Shown here: positions 31,076-37,918 of the stretch, in pieces
Layout: every line of letters begins with the position of its first letter
How positions within the stretch are numbered: the stretch's first letter is position 1
NCBI GenBank assembly: GCA_002440665.1
Contig: DJUX01000002.1
Span: 1-37,918 of the forward strand
Reading direction: 5' to 3'
DNA: 37,918 nt
From: Dechloromonas sp. UBA6271
Lineage (GTDB): Bacteria; Pseudomonadota; Gammaproteobacteria; Burkholderiales; Rhodocyclaceae
Notes under the pieces: generated by a model
Database searches by the model: none
What the model was told of the DNA's origin: nothing
The model's input: only the letters and a program-made list of their open reading frames with translations
Made by a program: the position numbers and the translations under genes

Positions 31076-33110
31076 GCAGCGCTCCGCACAGGACAACAAC
31101 GATATGAGCGACCTTGATCAAGAAACCCAAGCGCCAGAGAGCGCGCTCGAAGAGGGGAAAGTCTTTGACTACATCACCGGCAACCCGGTGAAGGACAGCG
31201 ACAAAGAGCAAGTCCGCCAGCGCATCGCCCGCGCCATCATCCATGAGTACGGTATTGCTGCCGAAGACATAGAGCCCGACTTCAAGGTCAAGGTGCAGGG
31301 CAAGAACCGCAAGCTCGACATCGCCATCTTCAAGCCTGGCCAAGCACACACGGTAGGCAACCTCTACCGCGCCGTGGTGGTGGAGAAAGAGCCCAAGCTC
31401 GGCACCAAGGGTGCCTATCGCATGCGTGATCCGGAAGAGGCGCGCAAAGAGTTCGAAGTGCTGGAAATCGTGATGGCCGAAGTCGAAAACTGCGACTACG
31501 GCTTGTGGACCAACGGCCTGGAGTTCTTCTTCTTCAAGAAAGAAGTCACCCGCTTCGACACCAAGTTCAAGCCCATCGGCGACTGGCCCCTGGGGGATGA
31601 ATCCTTCAGTGTTGAAGGGCGCTCTATGGGGCGGATGCGCCGTGCAGATCCGGTCATGTTGCGCACGGCTTTCCGCCGCTGCCATAACTACATCCATGGC
31701 AACGAGGGCATGCCCAAGGATGCGGCCTTCTGGCAGTTCCTGTACCTCATTTTCTGCAAGATGTATGACGAGCAGCAGCCTAATGAAGCTCGCGGGTTTT
31801 ACGTCGGCCCATTCGAGCCGTTTGACCCAGAAGGCCAGAAGGCTATCCGACTTCGAATCAAGCCGCTCTTTGAAAGAGTGAAGAAGAAGTACGACGGCCT
31901 TTTCAAAGGCAACGAAGAGATCACCTTGTCAGACCGCGCCCTGGCCTTCATCGTTTCAGAGCTCGCTCGATACGACTTTGGCCGCACCGATGTTGATGCC
32001 AAAGGCACGGCCTACCAAGAAATAGTCGGCACCAACCTGCGTGGAGATCGCGGCCAATACTTCACGCCGCGTGGCGCCATCAGCCTCGTGGTCAAGATGC
32101 TGGCACCTAAGGAGCACGAACGCGTGCTCGATTCGTCCTGCGGTACGGGCGGCTTCCTTGTCGAGACCCTGAACTACCTGAACAAGGTTTTTCACGAAGA
32201 GAAGCGCATCAAGGCTGGCGACGAGAATACGGAAGAGTTCGTCTCCATCCGTGATCGGCTGGCTAACTACGCAGCCAAGAACCTCTTCGGTGCTGACTTC
32301 GACCCCTTCCTGGTTCGTGCCGCGCAGATGAACGTGATGATGGCGGGCAATTCACTGGGTAGCCTGTACCACATGAACTCGCTGGAGTTTCCAGCGGGGC
32401 ATCTGCCCGGCGTCCAAGCTGCCAAAGAGGCAATCCCGCTCGGCACCATCGATGTTTTGATGACCAACCCGCCGTTTGGCTCCGACATTCCTGTCACCGA
32501 AAAGACCATCCTGGAGCAGTACGAGCTGGCTCGCCGCTGGGAGCGGCAAGGCGATGGCTTCGTGATGACCAATGCCATCAAGCCCGCTGTGTCGCCCGAG
32601 GTGCTGTTCATCGAACGATGCGTCAAGTGGCTCAAGCCGGGCGGCCGTGCTGGCATCGTCTTGCCTGACGGCATCTTGGGCAATCCCGGCGATGAGTACA
32701 TCCGCTACTGGATTCTTCGCCACTGCTGGGTGCTGGCCAGCATCGATTTGCCGGTGGAGTCCTTCATCGTCGAGGCCAACGTGAACATCTTGACCAGCTT
32801 GCTTTTCCTGAAGCGCAAGCCTGAAGAAGTGATCAAGGCAGAAGACCTGGGCCAGAAGAAGGACTACCCCGTCTTCATGGCTGTCGCTGAGAAGGTGGGC
32901 TTCGACCGCCGTGGCAACACGCTCTACAAGCGCCACCCTGACGGTGAAGAAATCTTGGTAGATGTCAGCCACGAAGAGAAGGTCCGCATCGGCGGTGGCC
33001 TGCAAGTGCGCACCCTGCACCGCAAGGAGCGCATCCTCGACGACGACCTGCCCGAAATCGCCAAAGCCTATGCCGAGTTCCGCGCCCAACATCCGGAGCC
33101 CAGCAAATGA
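31068..33110 (+). CDS. MADS DNA N6-adenine methyltransferase, MAD2-like
   Basis: A 680-residue type I-like modification subunit. Residues 30-115 look like the N-terminal domain of type I HsdR (FDYITGNPVKDSDKEQVRQR, then LDIAIF with D84 and VVVEKEPK at 103-110). The methylase core has a helical domain (about 200-320), SAM motif I VLDSSCGTGGFL (353-364) and catalytic NPPFG (467-471). AAKNLFGADFDPFLVRAAQMN is the adjacent motif. The start has AAGGAG before it and overlaps mad1; the stop overlaps mad3 (ATGA). It should methylate adenine at a target chosen by the Mad5 subunit, and shows no sign of being pseudogenic. Confidence 0.92.
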   Translation: MPKQRSAQDNNDMSDLDQETQAPESALEEGKVFDYITGNPVKDSDKEQVRQRIARAIIHEYGIAAEDIEPDFKVKVQGKNRKLDIAIFKPGQAHTVGNLYRAVVVEKEPKLGTKGAYRMRDPEEARKEFEVLEIVMAEVENCDYGLWTNGLEFFFFKKEVTRFDTKFKPIGDWPLGDESFSVEGRSMGRMRRADPVMLRTAFRRCHNYIHGNEGMPKDAAFWQFLYLIFCKMYDEQQPNEARGFYVGPFEPFDPEGQKAIRLRIKPLFERVKKKYDGLFKGNEEITLSDRALAFIVSELARYDFGRTDVDAKGTAYQEIVGTNLRGDRGQYFTPRGAISLVVKMLAPKEHERVLDSSCGTGGFLVETLNYLNKVFHEEKRIKAGDENTEEFVSIRDRLANYAAKNLFGADFDPFLVRAAQMNVMMAGNSLGSLYHMNSLEFPAGHLPGVQAAKEAIPLGTIDVLMTNPPFGSDIPVTEKTILEQYELARRWERQGDGFVMTNAIKPAVSPEVLFIERCVKWLKPGGRAGIVLPDGILGNPGDEYIRYWILRHCWVLASIDLPVESFIVEANVNILTSLLFLKRKPEEVIKAEDLGQKKDYPVFMAVAEKVGFDRRGNTLYKRHPDGEEILVDVSHEEKVRIGGGLQVRTLHRKERILDDDLPEIAKAYAEFRAQHPEPSK

Positions 33111-34444
33111 TCACGCGACTTGAAGCCACACGCTATCGCTGCTTCGAACGCCTGGGCGTCGATGTCGGCGACTTTCGCGTCCTCGTCGGGGCCAATGGCT
33201 CTGGCAAAACCACCTTGCTGGACCTGCCTGTGCTCTTGGGCGATCTGCTGCGTGCCAACAATGTCTCCGCGCCGTTCATGGAGCGCCGGCCTGAATTGCC
33301 GCCGCGTGCTGGCAGCCTGAACGAACTGGTGTTCGCCGGGCGCGGCAGCGACTTCTCGCTGGCTGTCGAAGCCCGCCTGCCCGAGGCAGTGCAATCAAAG
33401 GTGCTTGAAGGCTTGTTTGCCAGCAAACGCACGGAGCGTTCGCGCCAGGCTTTGCAGGAAGACCGCCGGCAATGGCCGACCCACATCCGCTACGAGATCG
33501 GCTTGCGCATCGGCGCAGATCAATCGTTGCTGGTGGCCTACGAGTATCTCTTCCTCTTCCCGGAATCTGATGGACCAGACCGCCGACAGGCGGGCTTTCA
33601 CGGTGCAACGGCAGCGAGCAAGAAGCTTTGGCACCTCACGCTCAAGCGCGAGATTGGCTACGAGTCGGAATTCAAGCCAGAAACACCGCACGCCAAAGCC
33701 GTCAAGGTCGGTCTACCCGAGACGCTGCTGGCCATGCCGCGCGTGCTGTTCGAGTCCGAGGCGGGCTATCCCGCAGCGCGGTGGTTGCACAGCTTGTTGA
33801 CTACCGATGCGGTGTTCCTTGAGCCCAATTGGTCGACCATGCGCCAGGCCAGTCCACCGGGCCAGCCCAAGGTCATCACCGCCAACGGTCGCAACATCCC
33901 CTGGCTAGCACTGGAGCTGAAGCGTGAGGGGGCGCCCGAAGGTGCGCTTGCCGACTACCGCAGCGAGCGCTATGCCGACTGGATTTCCCACGTGCAAACC
34001 GCGTTGCCGCAGGTCACGGACATCGAAGTGCGTGAACGTGAAGACGACCACCATGCCTATTTCGTGGTCAGCTACAAGGGCGACTTCAAAGTGCCGTCCC
34101 CCGGCCTTTCGGATGGCACCCTGCGCATCCTCACGCTGACGCTGCTGCCCTACCTCAGCAAGCAGCCAGCCATCTTGGTGACCGAGGAACCAGAGAACGG
34201 CATTCATCCGCGCGCCATTGAAGCAGTCCTGCAATCGCTCTCGTCGATGTACGACAGTCAGGTCTGGGTGTCATCGCATTCACCTGTGGTGCTGGCACGT
34301 GCAAAGCTGGACCAGTTGCTTTGCGCACGGCTGGCCAGCGAAGGTGGCGTGGAGATGGTCGCCGGGACGGACCATCCTCGCCTGAAGGAGTGGCGCGGTG
34401 GCATCGATCTTGGCAGCCTGTTCGCAGCGGGGGTGCTGGGATGA
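33107..34444 (+). CDS. MADS AAA/ABC-type ATPase, MAD3-like
   Basis: A 445-residue ATPase of the OLD/RloA/AAA_15-21 type. Walker A GANGSGKT is at 28-35, an ABC signature-like LSDGT at 334-338, Walker B ILVTEEPENG at 356-365 (with E360/E361 as catalytic candidates) and the switch histidine H391 in SSHSP. The central 90-300 region is variable, where a coiled coil or effector-binding insertion is expected. There is no TOPRIM domain on this chain. It is coupled to mad2 and mad4 by 4-bp overlaps. The likely role is ATP-driven sensing or assembly in the defence complex. Confidence 0.9.
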   Translation: MITRLEATRYRCFERLGVDVGDFRVLVGANGSGKTTLLDLPVLLGDLLRANNVSAPFMERRPELPPRAGSLNELVFAGRGSDFSLAVEARLPEAVQSKVLEGLFASKRTERSRQALQEDRRQWPTHIRYEIGLRIGADQSLLVAYEYLFLFPESDGPDRRQAGFHGATAASKKLWHLTLKREIGYESEFKPETPHAKAVKVGLPETLLAMPRVLFESEAGYPAARWLHSLLTTDAVFLEPNWSTMRQASPPGQPKVITANGRNIPWLALELKREGAPEGALADYRSERYADWISHVQTALPQVTDIEVREREDDHHAYFVVSYKGDFKVPSPGLSDGTLRILTLTLLPYLSKQPAILVTEEPENGIHPRAIEAVLQSLSSMYDSQVWVSSHSPVVLARAKLDQLLCARLASEGGVEMVAGTDHPRLKEWRGGIDLGSLFAAGVLG

Positions 34445-35097
34445 TGAACAAACGCCCCTGCGTCATCTTGGTGGCCGACAGCAATATGGCTGCCACCTTC
34501 CGTGGGTACTTCAAGCGCGAGCGTTGGCACCTGAGCCTCGGTTGCGCGCCCTTCGAGATCAACACGGATGTCGGTGCCGACCTGCTGGTGGACGAAGGCG
34601 GCAACGACCCCGGCGTCTACACCAAGGGCCACGAGTTGTTGCGCCCCTACCAGAACAGCCACCATCGCGCCCTCGTAGTACTGGATTGCGAATGGGAAGG
34701 CTCGCCCGGCAAAGACGCCATCGTTGCTGACATCACGGCCAAGCTGGTGGCCAGTGGCTGGGCCGAGGATGCGGTCAAAGTGATCGCCATCGAGCCCGAG
34801 CTGGAAAACTGGCTGTGGCAAGACAAGCCGCAAGTGGCAGACGTGCTTCGCTATAAGGGCGACAAGTCGCTGCGTCAGTATCTGGCGGAGAGCGGATGGT
34901 GGCCTGCCGAAGCCGCCAAACCACCGCGACCGAAGGAGGCCGCCGAATGGGTACTGAAGCAGACCCGGCAACCCCGTTCTTCTGCGATCTACCAGAAGCT
35001 GGCCGAGCACATCTCGATCAAGGGCTGCACCGATGTGGCCTTCGCCGAGATGCACGCAGCGCTAGTGGCGTGGTTCCCCCAGGAGGTCGCAGCATGA
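34441..35097 (+). CDS. MADS protein of unknown function, MAD4-like
   Basis: A 218-residue protein with no domain I can name with certainty. It corresponds to MAD4 by position, between the ATPase and the HsdS-like subunit. Two stretches recall the partner proteins of OLD/RloA-type ATPases (DUF4276/RloB, TOPRIM-like): VVLDCEWEG (79-87, acidic D82, E84, E86) and IEPELENWLW (117-126). A nuclease-like role is therefore possible but unproven. The start overlaps the mad3 stop (ATGA), with a second ATG directly after; the stop overlaps mad5 (ATGA). Confidence 0.82.
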   Translation: MMNKRPCVILVADSNMAATFRGYFKRERWHLSLGCAPFEINTDVGADLLVDEGGNDPGVYTKGHELLRPYQNSHHRALVVLDCEWEGSPGKDAIVADITAKLVASGWAEDAVKVIAIEPELENWLWQDKPQVADVLRYKGDKSLRQYLAESGWWPAEAAKPPRPKEAAEWVLKQTRQPRSSAIYQKLAEHISIKGCTDVAFAEMHAALVAWFPQEVAA

Positions 35098-36533
35098 CCT
35101 TCGCGAGCTTCAAAAATGCACGCATTGTTCGGTCCGGCTGGCTTGATGAAGGTGGTCGGCGCTTGGACTGCAATCCATATATGTCAGGAGCGCTTGAGGC
35201 CCGAGAGACTTTGCGCAACTTGAGCGTGCGTAAAGATGAGCTTGGCACCCTGACAGCCGGTTACGCAGGTGGGATTTATAACGGTCCGATATTCAAAAGA
35301 AACTACGTTGAGTCCCCCGAAAATGGCGTGCCATTTATTAGCAGCGGGACAATGCTCCAGGCGGATTTAAGTAGTCTTCCGCTGTTGCGGCGGAAAGACG
35401 CTGAGTCGTCACGGCTATCGTATTTGCGACTGAAGCCGGGCATGATAATGATTTCTTGCTCAGGCACTATCGGCCGCATGTGTTACGTTCGCCCAGACAT
35501 GGAAGGCGTTTGGTCGTCACAAGATGTGCTCAAGGTGGCACCTGATCCCGGCTTAGTGCCGCCTGGCTACCTTTACGCGTTTTTATCCGGCCGTTTTGGT
35601 GTTCCGCTTGTGGTTTCAGGAACCTATGGCGCAATCATTCAGCACATTGAGCCCGAGCACATAGCTGATTTGCCCGTCCCCAGATTTGGCTCTGAATTTG
35701 AAGAGAGAATTCATTGCAAAGTTGAGGAGGCCGGCAGAAGACTTGCCAATTTTCAGGGGCTCCTGGAGGAGGCGACCTCGCGGTTGTTCTCCAGTGCAGG
35801 CGTCCCAAACCCTTCGCCAGCAGAATGGCGTGAGGATAAGCGTGATACTGGTTTTACAGTGTCTTCTGCCAACCTTGAGCCGCTAAGGGCTTGGAATCAT
35901 TCTCAACGAGTTCGCAGAATTGTTGACACTATCGAGGCTGGTGATTTCAGCGTATTGGGTAATGTGATTGACTTGGATTGGATTCGCTGGCGCGTAATGT
36001 TCAAGCGAATCGATGCCGATCAAGAAAATGGTATAGAAGTTTTGTCGCAAAAACCTCTATTTCATCTATTCCCTGAGGGTCGTTGGATTAGCAGGAAATA
36101 TTTGCTAAACCACTCCCCGCGCTACGTTGTTCCGGATAGGACGATCATTGTTGCGAAACAGGGCACCCTTGGTGAGGATGAGCTGTTTTGTCGTTGCGAA
36201 TTTATTACTGGTGAGAGGGCTCTAAATCGTGCCTATACAGACCACTGCATGCGCATCGTCGCACGTCCAGAAGAGATAGAGCCGGGTTACTTGTTTGCAT
36301 TCTTGCGATCAAACACCGGATTTCGAATCTTGCGAGGGCTTGCAGAAGGCTCTAAGCAGCAAGATTTACATTGGCGCACAGTTCCGGAAATTTCTATCCC
36401 ACGTTTGCCTGCTATCGACGAGACAGAAATTGCTGACATGGTTTATCGAGCCTATGCGGATCGAAACTTGGCAGTTGATCTGATGACAGAAGCGACGCGC
36501 GCGGTGGAATCAAAAATTCTTGTGGGGGAGTAG
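35094..36533 (+). CDS. MADS specificity subunit (HsdS-like), MAD5-like
   Basis: A 479-residue type I-type specificity protein with two target-recognition domains (about 20-215 and 285-440), separated by a conserved helix (EERIHCKVEEAGRRLANFQ, about 203-221) and ending in a second helix. SGTIGRMCYVRPDM and QGTLGEDELFC are the twin HsdS loops; SGTYGAIIQHIEPEHIADLPVP and KQQDLHWRTVPEISIPRLP are the matching domain ends. Bases here are visibly more AT-rich than in mad2-mad4, as usual for exchanged recognition domains. It would direct Mad2 to a bipartite DNA sequence. The stop is 2 bp before the mad6 GTG. Confidence 0.9.
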   Translation: MTFASFKNARIVRSGWLDEGGRRLDCNPYMSGALEARETLRNLSVRKDELGTLTAGYAGGIYNGPIFKRNYVESPENGVPFISSGTMLQADLSSLPLLRRKDAESSRLSYLRLKPGMIMISCSGTIGRMCYVRPDMEGVWSSQDVLKVAPDPGLVPPGYLYAFLSGRFGVPLVVSGTYGAIIQHIEPEHIADLPVPRFGSEFEERIHCKVEEAGRRLANFQGLLEEATSRLFSSAGVPNPSPAEWREDKRDTGFTVSSANLEPLRAWNHSQRVRRIVDTIEAGDFSVLGNVIDLDWIRWRVMFKRIDADQENGIEVLSQKPLFHLFPEGRWISRKYLLNHSPRYVVPDRTIIVAKQGTLGEDELFCRCEFITGERALNRAYTDHCMRIVARPEEIEPGYLFAFLRSNTGFRILRGLAEGSKQQDLHWRTVPEISIPRLPAIDETEIADMVYRAYADRNLAVDLMTEATRAVESKILVGE

Positions 36534-36535
36534 TT

Positions 36536-37918
36536 GTGGCAAAAGTGATCCCAGTAGGCCAACCGGTCAACGACGCAGAGCGCAGCGCCATCGCTTACCT
36601 GCGGGATCGCTTGCCAGACAGTTTCGTACTGCTTCACAACTTCGAGATCGAGCGGCAGGGCGAGCGCTTCGAGATCGACATCGCGTTGCTGACCCCGCAC
36701 GCCCTGTACCTGATCGACGTGAAGGGCACGCGCGGCACCATCGATGTGTACGGCAACAAGTGGTACCCCGAGGGACGCGCGCCGTATCCATCGCCGCTGG
36801 GCAAACTGCGCGGTCATGGGCGCACGGTGAAGGGCTTGGTGACTCAGGCCAATCCCGGTCGGAATGAACTGGACGGTATCTATGTCGATGCCGCCATCCT
36901 GCTCACCGCGCCCGATGCTCACCTGAACGACCGGGAGCAGCTGGATGCAGACCGGGTGGTGAAGCTGAAGGACGCAGAGCGCTACTTCAAGGATGCCACG
37001 CGCATCCCGGCGCGCTTCACCAAGAACATCCTGCAGCAGCAGGGATTGATCCTGCATGCCTTGAAGGTGGTGAAGCCAGCTTCCGCCGTGCAGCGCTTTG
37101 GGCACTGGCAGGTGAAAGAAAAGCTTGGAGCGGCGGAGGCCTACACCGAGTTTCGTGCCGAGAACGCGTTCGCGGGTGGCACGGCCCGCCTGCGGGTGTA
37201 CCAGGCAGACCCCTATCAGCCGGAAGACGTGCGCAAGGCGCAGGTCAACCGCATTGCCAATGCCTACAGGGCGCTGTCCAAGCTGCCGCTGCATCCCAAC
37301 ATCGTGGCGGCGCGGGATTTCTTCCCGACCGATGACGACAAGTCGTTCATCCTGATCCTGGACGATGCACCAGGCCAAGCGCTGACCGTGCACATGGCTC
37401 GGCCCCAGTTGGCGCTGACGCTGGACCAGAAGTGGCGCGTGGCCAAAGACTTGTTGGCAGCCTTGGCCCATGCCCACCATCACGGCGTGGTGCATCGCAA
37501 CCTGACGCCGGGCGCGATCTTGATTGGCCAGGACGGCACCACACGCATCACCGATTTCGACTTCGCCAAGCCTGGCGTGGACCGCAGTCTGACGATTGCG
37601 ACGGACATTGTTGATCTGGTGGAGAAAGCCTATGTGGCGCCCGAAGCATTCCGGGAGCCGGGTGCCGCATCCAGCGCATCAGACATCTTCTCCGCAGGGG
37701 TCATCCTCTACGAACTCTTCACCGATGAGCGCCCGTTCGCGGGCGAGCCCACCACGGTGTGGGATCGGGCCGGCGAGTTCCTCAACAAGCCCTCGGCACT
37801 GCGGCCGGAGCTGAACGAGGCCTTTGATGCTTGGCTGCAAAGCTTGTGCGCTTTTGATGAGAACCAGCGGTTGACCGCACCGGCCGCGCTGGCCGCATTG
37901 AACCCAGATTGTCCATTA
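36536..37918 (+). CDS. MADS NERD-kinase protein, MAD6-like (3' end cut by window)
   Basis: The open frame starts at GTG 36536 with GGGGGAG before it and runs 461 codons to the window edge without a stop. Residues about 25-130 are a NERD nuclease-related domain with D48 (FEIDIAL) and D61-V62-K63, the PD-(D/E)xK pattern. Residues about 195-458 have a serine/threonine-kinase fold, including APE (368-370), SDIFSAGVILYEL and R445. Yet the glycine loop is LGAAEAY, the usual lysine is replaced (ARLRVYQ), HRD is HRN (320-322), the following asparagine is A327 and DFG is DFD (340-342). It resembles the protein kinase MAD6 but looks poorly catalytic. Confidence 0.9.
   Translation, partial: MAKVIPVGQPVNDAERSAIAYLRDRLPDSFVLLHNFEIERQGERFEIDIALLTPHALYLIDVKGTRGTIDVYGNKWYPEGRAPYPSPLGKLRGHGRTVKGLVTQANPGRNELDGIYVDAAILLTAPDAHLNDREQLDADRVVKLKDAERYFKDATRIPARFTKNILQQQGLILHALKVVKPASAVQRFGHWQVKEKLGAAEAYTEFRAENAFAGGTARLRVYQADPYQPEDVRKAQVNRIANAYRALSKLPLHPNIVAARDFFPTDDDKSFILILDDAPGQALTVHMARPQLALTLDQKWRVAKDLLAALAHAHHHGVVHRNLTPGAILIGQDGTTRITDFDFAKPGVDRSLTIATDIVDLVEKAYVAPEAFREPGAASSASDIFSAGVILYELFTDERPFAGEPTTVWDRAGEFLNKPSALRPELNEAFDAWLQSLCAFDENQRLTAPAALAALNPDCPL

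Noticed and set aside
30860..37918. Ordinary type I restriction-modification system
   Set aside because: HsdM- and HsdS-like proteins are present, but there is no HsdR; the ATPase, Mad4 and NERD-kinase are not type I components. An HsdR beyond the edge cannot be ruled out absolutely.
30860..37918. BREX (PglW-type NERD-kinase) locus
   Set aside because: No PglX, PglZ, BrxC or BrxL-like gene is seen; the order fits MADS instead.

Overview
The window is a chromosomal segment of a GC-rich betaproteobacterium, most likely of the Rhodocyclales (Dechloromonas/Azonexus/Accumulibacter-like). This is inferred from gene order (lolB-ispE-tRNA-Gln-prs-rplY-pth-ychF; M16 pair-ftsY-ftsE-ftsX; coaE-zapD-yacG-nudix) and codon use. 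No 16S gene is present to confirm it. From 1 to about 30.5 kb it is dense housekeeping DNA, mostly in operons joined by 1-4 bp stop/start overlaps. From about 30.6 kb to the right edge it changes to an accessory defence locus.

Region by region. 1-7420 (minus strand): ychF, pth, rplY (L25/Ctc), prs, tRNA-Gln(UUG), a periplasmic rhodanese, ispE, lolB and a large TPR protein. 7510-10338 (plus): mutM and a dynamin-like GTPase, ending at a strong bidirectional terminator. 10409-14375 (minus): a 2[4Fe-4S] ferredoxin, coaD, rsmD and a paired M16 protease (non-catalytic and catalytic subunits). 14483-19148 (plus): ftsY, ftsE, ftsX, a Tat-exported FAD oxidoreductase lipoprotein and a small secreted protein. 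19179-22194 (minus): a glutathione transferase, a DUF1415 protein, a NamZ/DUF1343 protein and a DOMON-like protein. 22364-26058 (plus): trpB2, a SPOR-type membrane protein, coaE, zapD and yacG. 26042-27873 (minus): a Nudix-ThiE fusion and a DUF815 ATPase. 27920-30507 (plus): mltA, then amtB behind a candidate sigma-54/NtrC promoter.

The most interesting part is 30860-37918 (plus). Six tightly coupled genes encode an excisionase-type HTH protein, an N6-adenine methyltransferase with an HsdR-N-like extension, an ABC/OLD-like ATPase, a protein of unknown function, a two-TRD HsdS-like specificity subunit and a NERD-kinase protein cut by the window edge. No HsdR motor is present. The order matches mad1-mad6 of MADS, the methylation-associated defence system known from Pseudomonas aeruginosa. 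mad7 and mad8 should lie beyond the right edge. Features I did not find described in what I know of the system are a kinase domain lacking most catalytic residues, a methylase N-domain whose nuclease motif looks degenerate, and a cluster of GGTTAGAT-type motifs before mad1 that may be an operator.

Functionally, the core genes cover translation (pth, rplY, tRNA-Gln, rsmD, ychF), nucleotide and cofactor supply (prs, coaD, coaE), envelope biogenesis and division (ispE, lolB, mltA, namZ-like, ftsEX, ftsY, zapD, SPOR protein), DNA upkeep (mutM, Nudix, yacG) and nitrogen uptake (amtB). The MADS-like operon would modify host DNA at a sequence set by Mad5 and act on unmodified invading DNA through the ATPase, kinase and nuclease-fold components.
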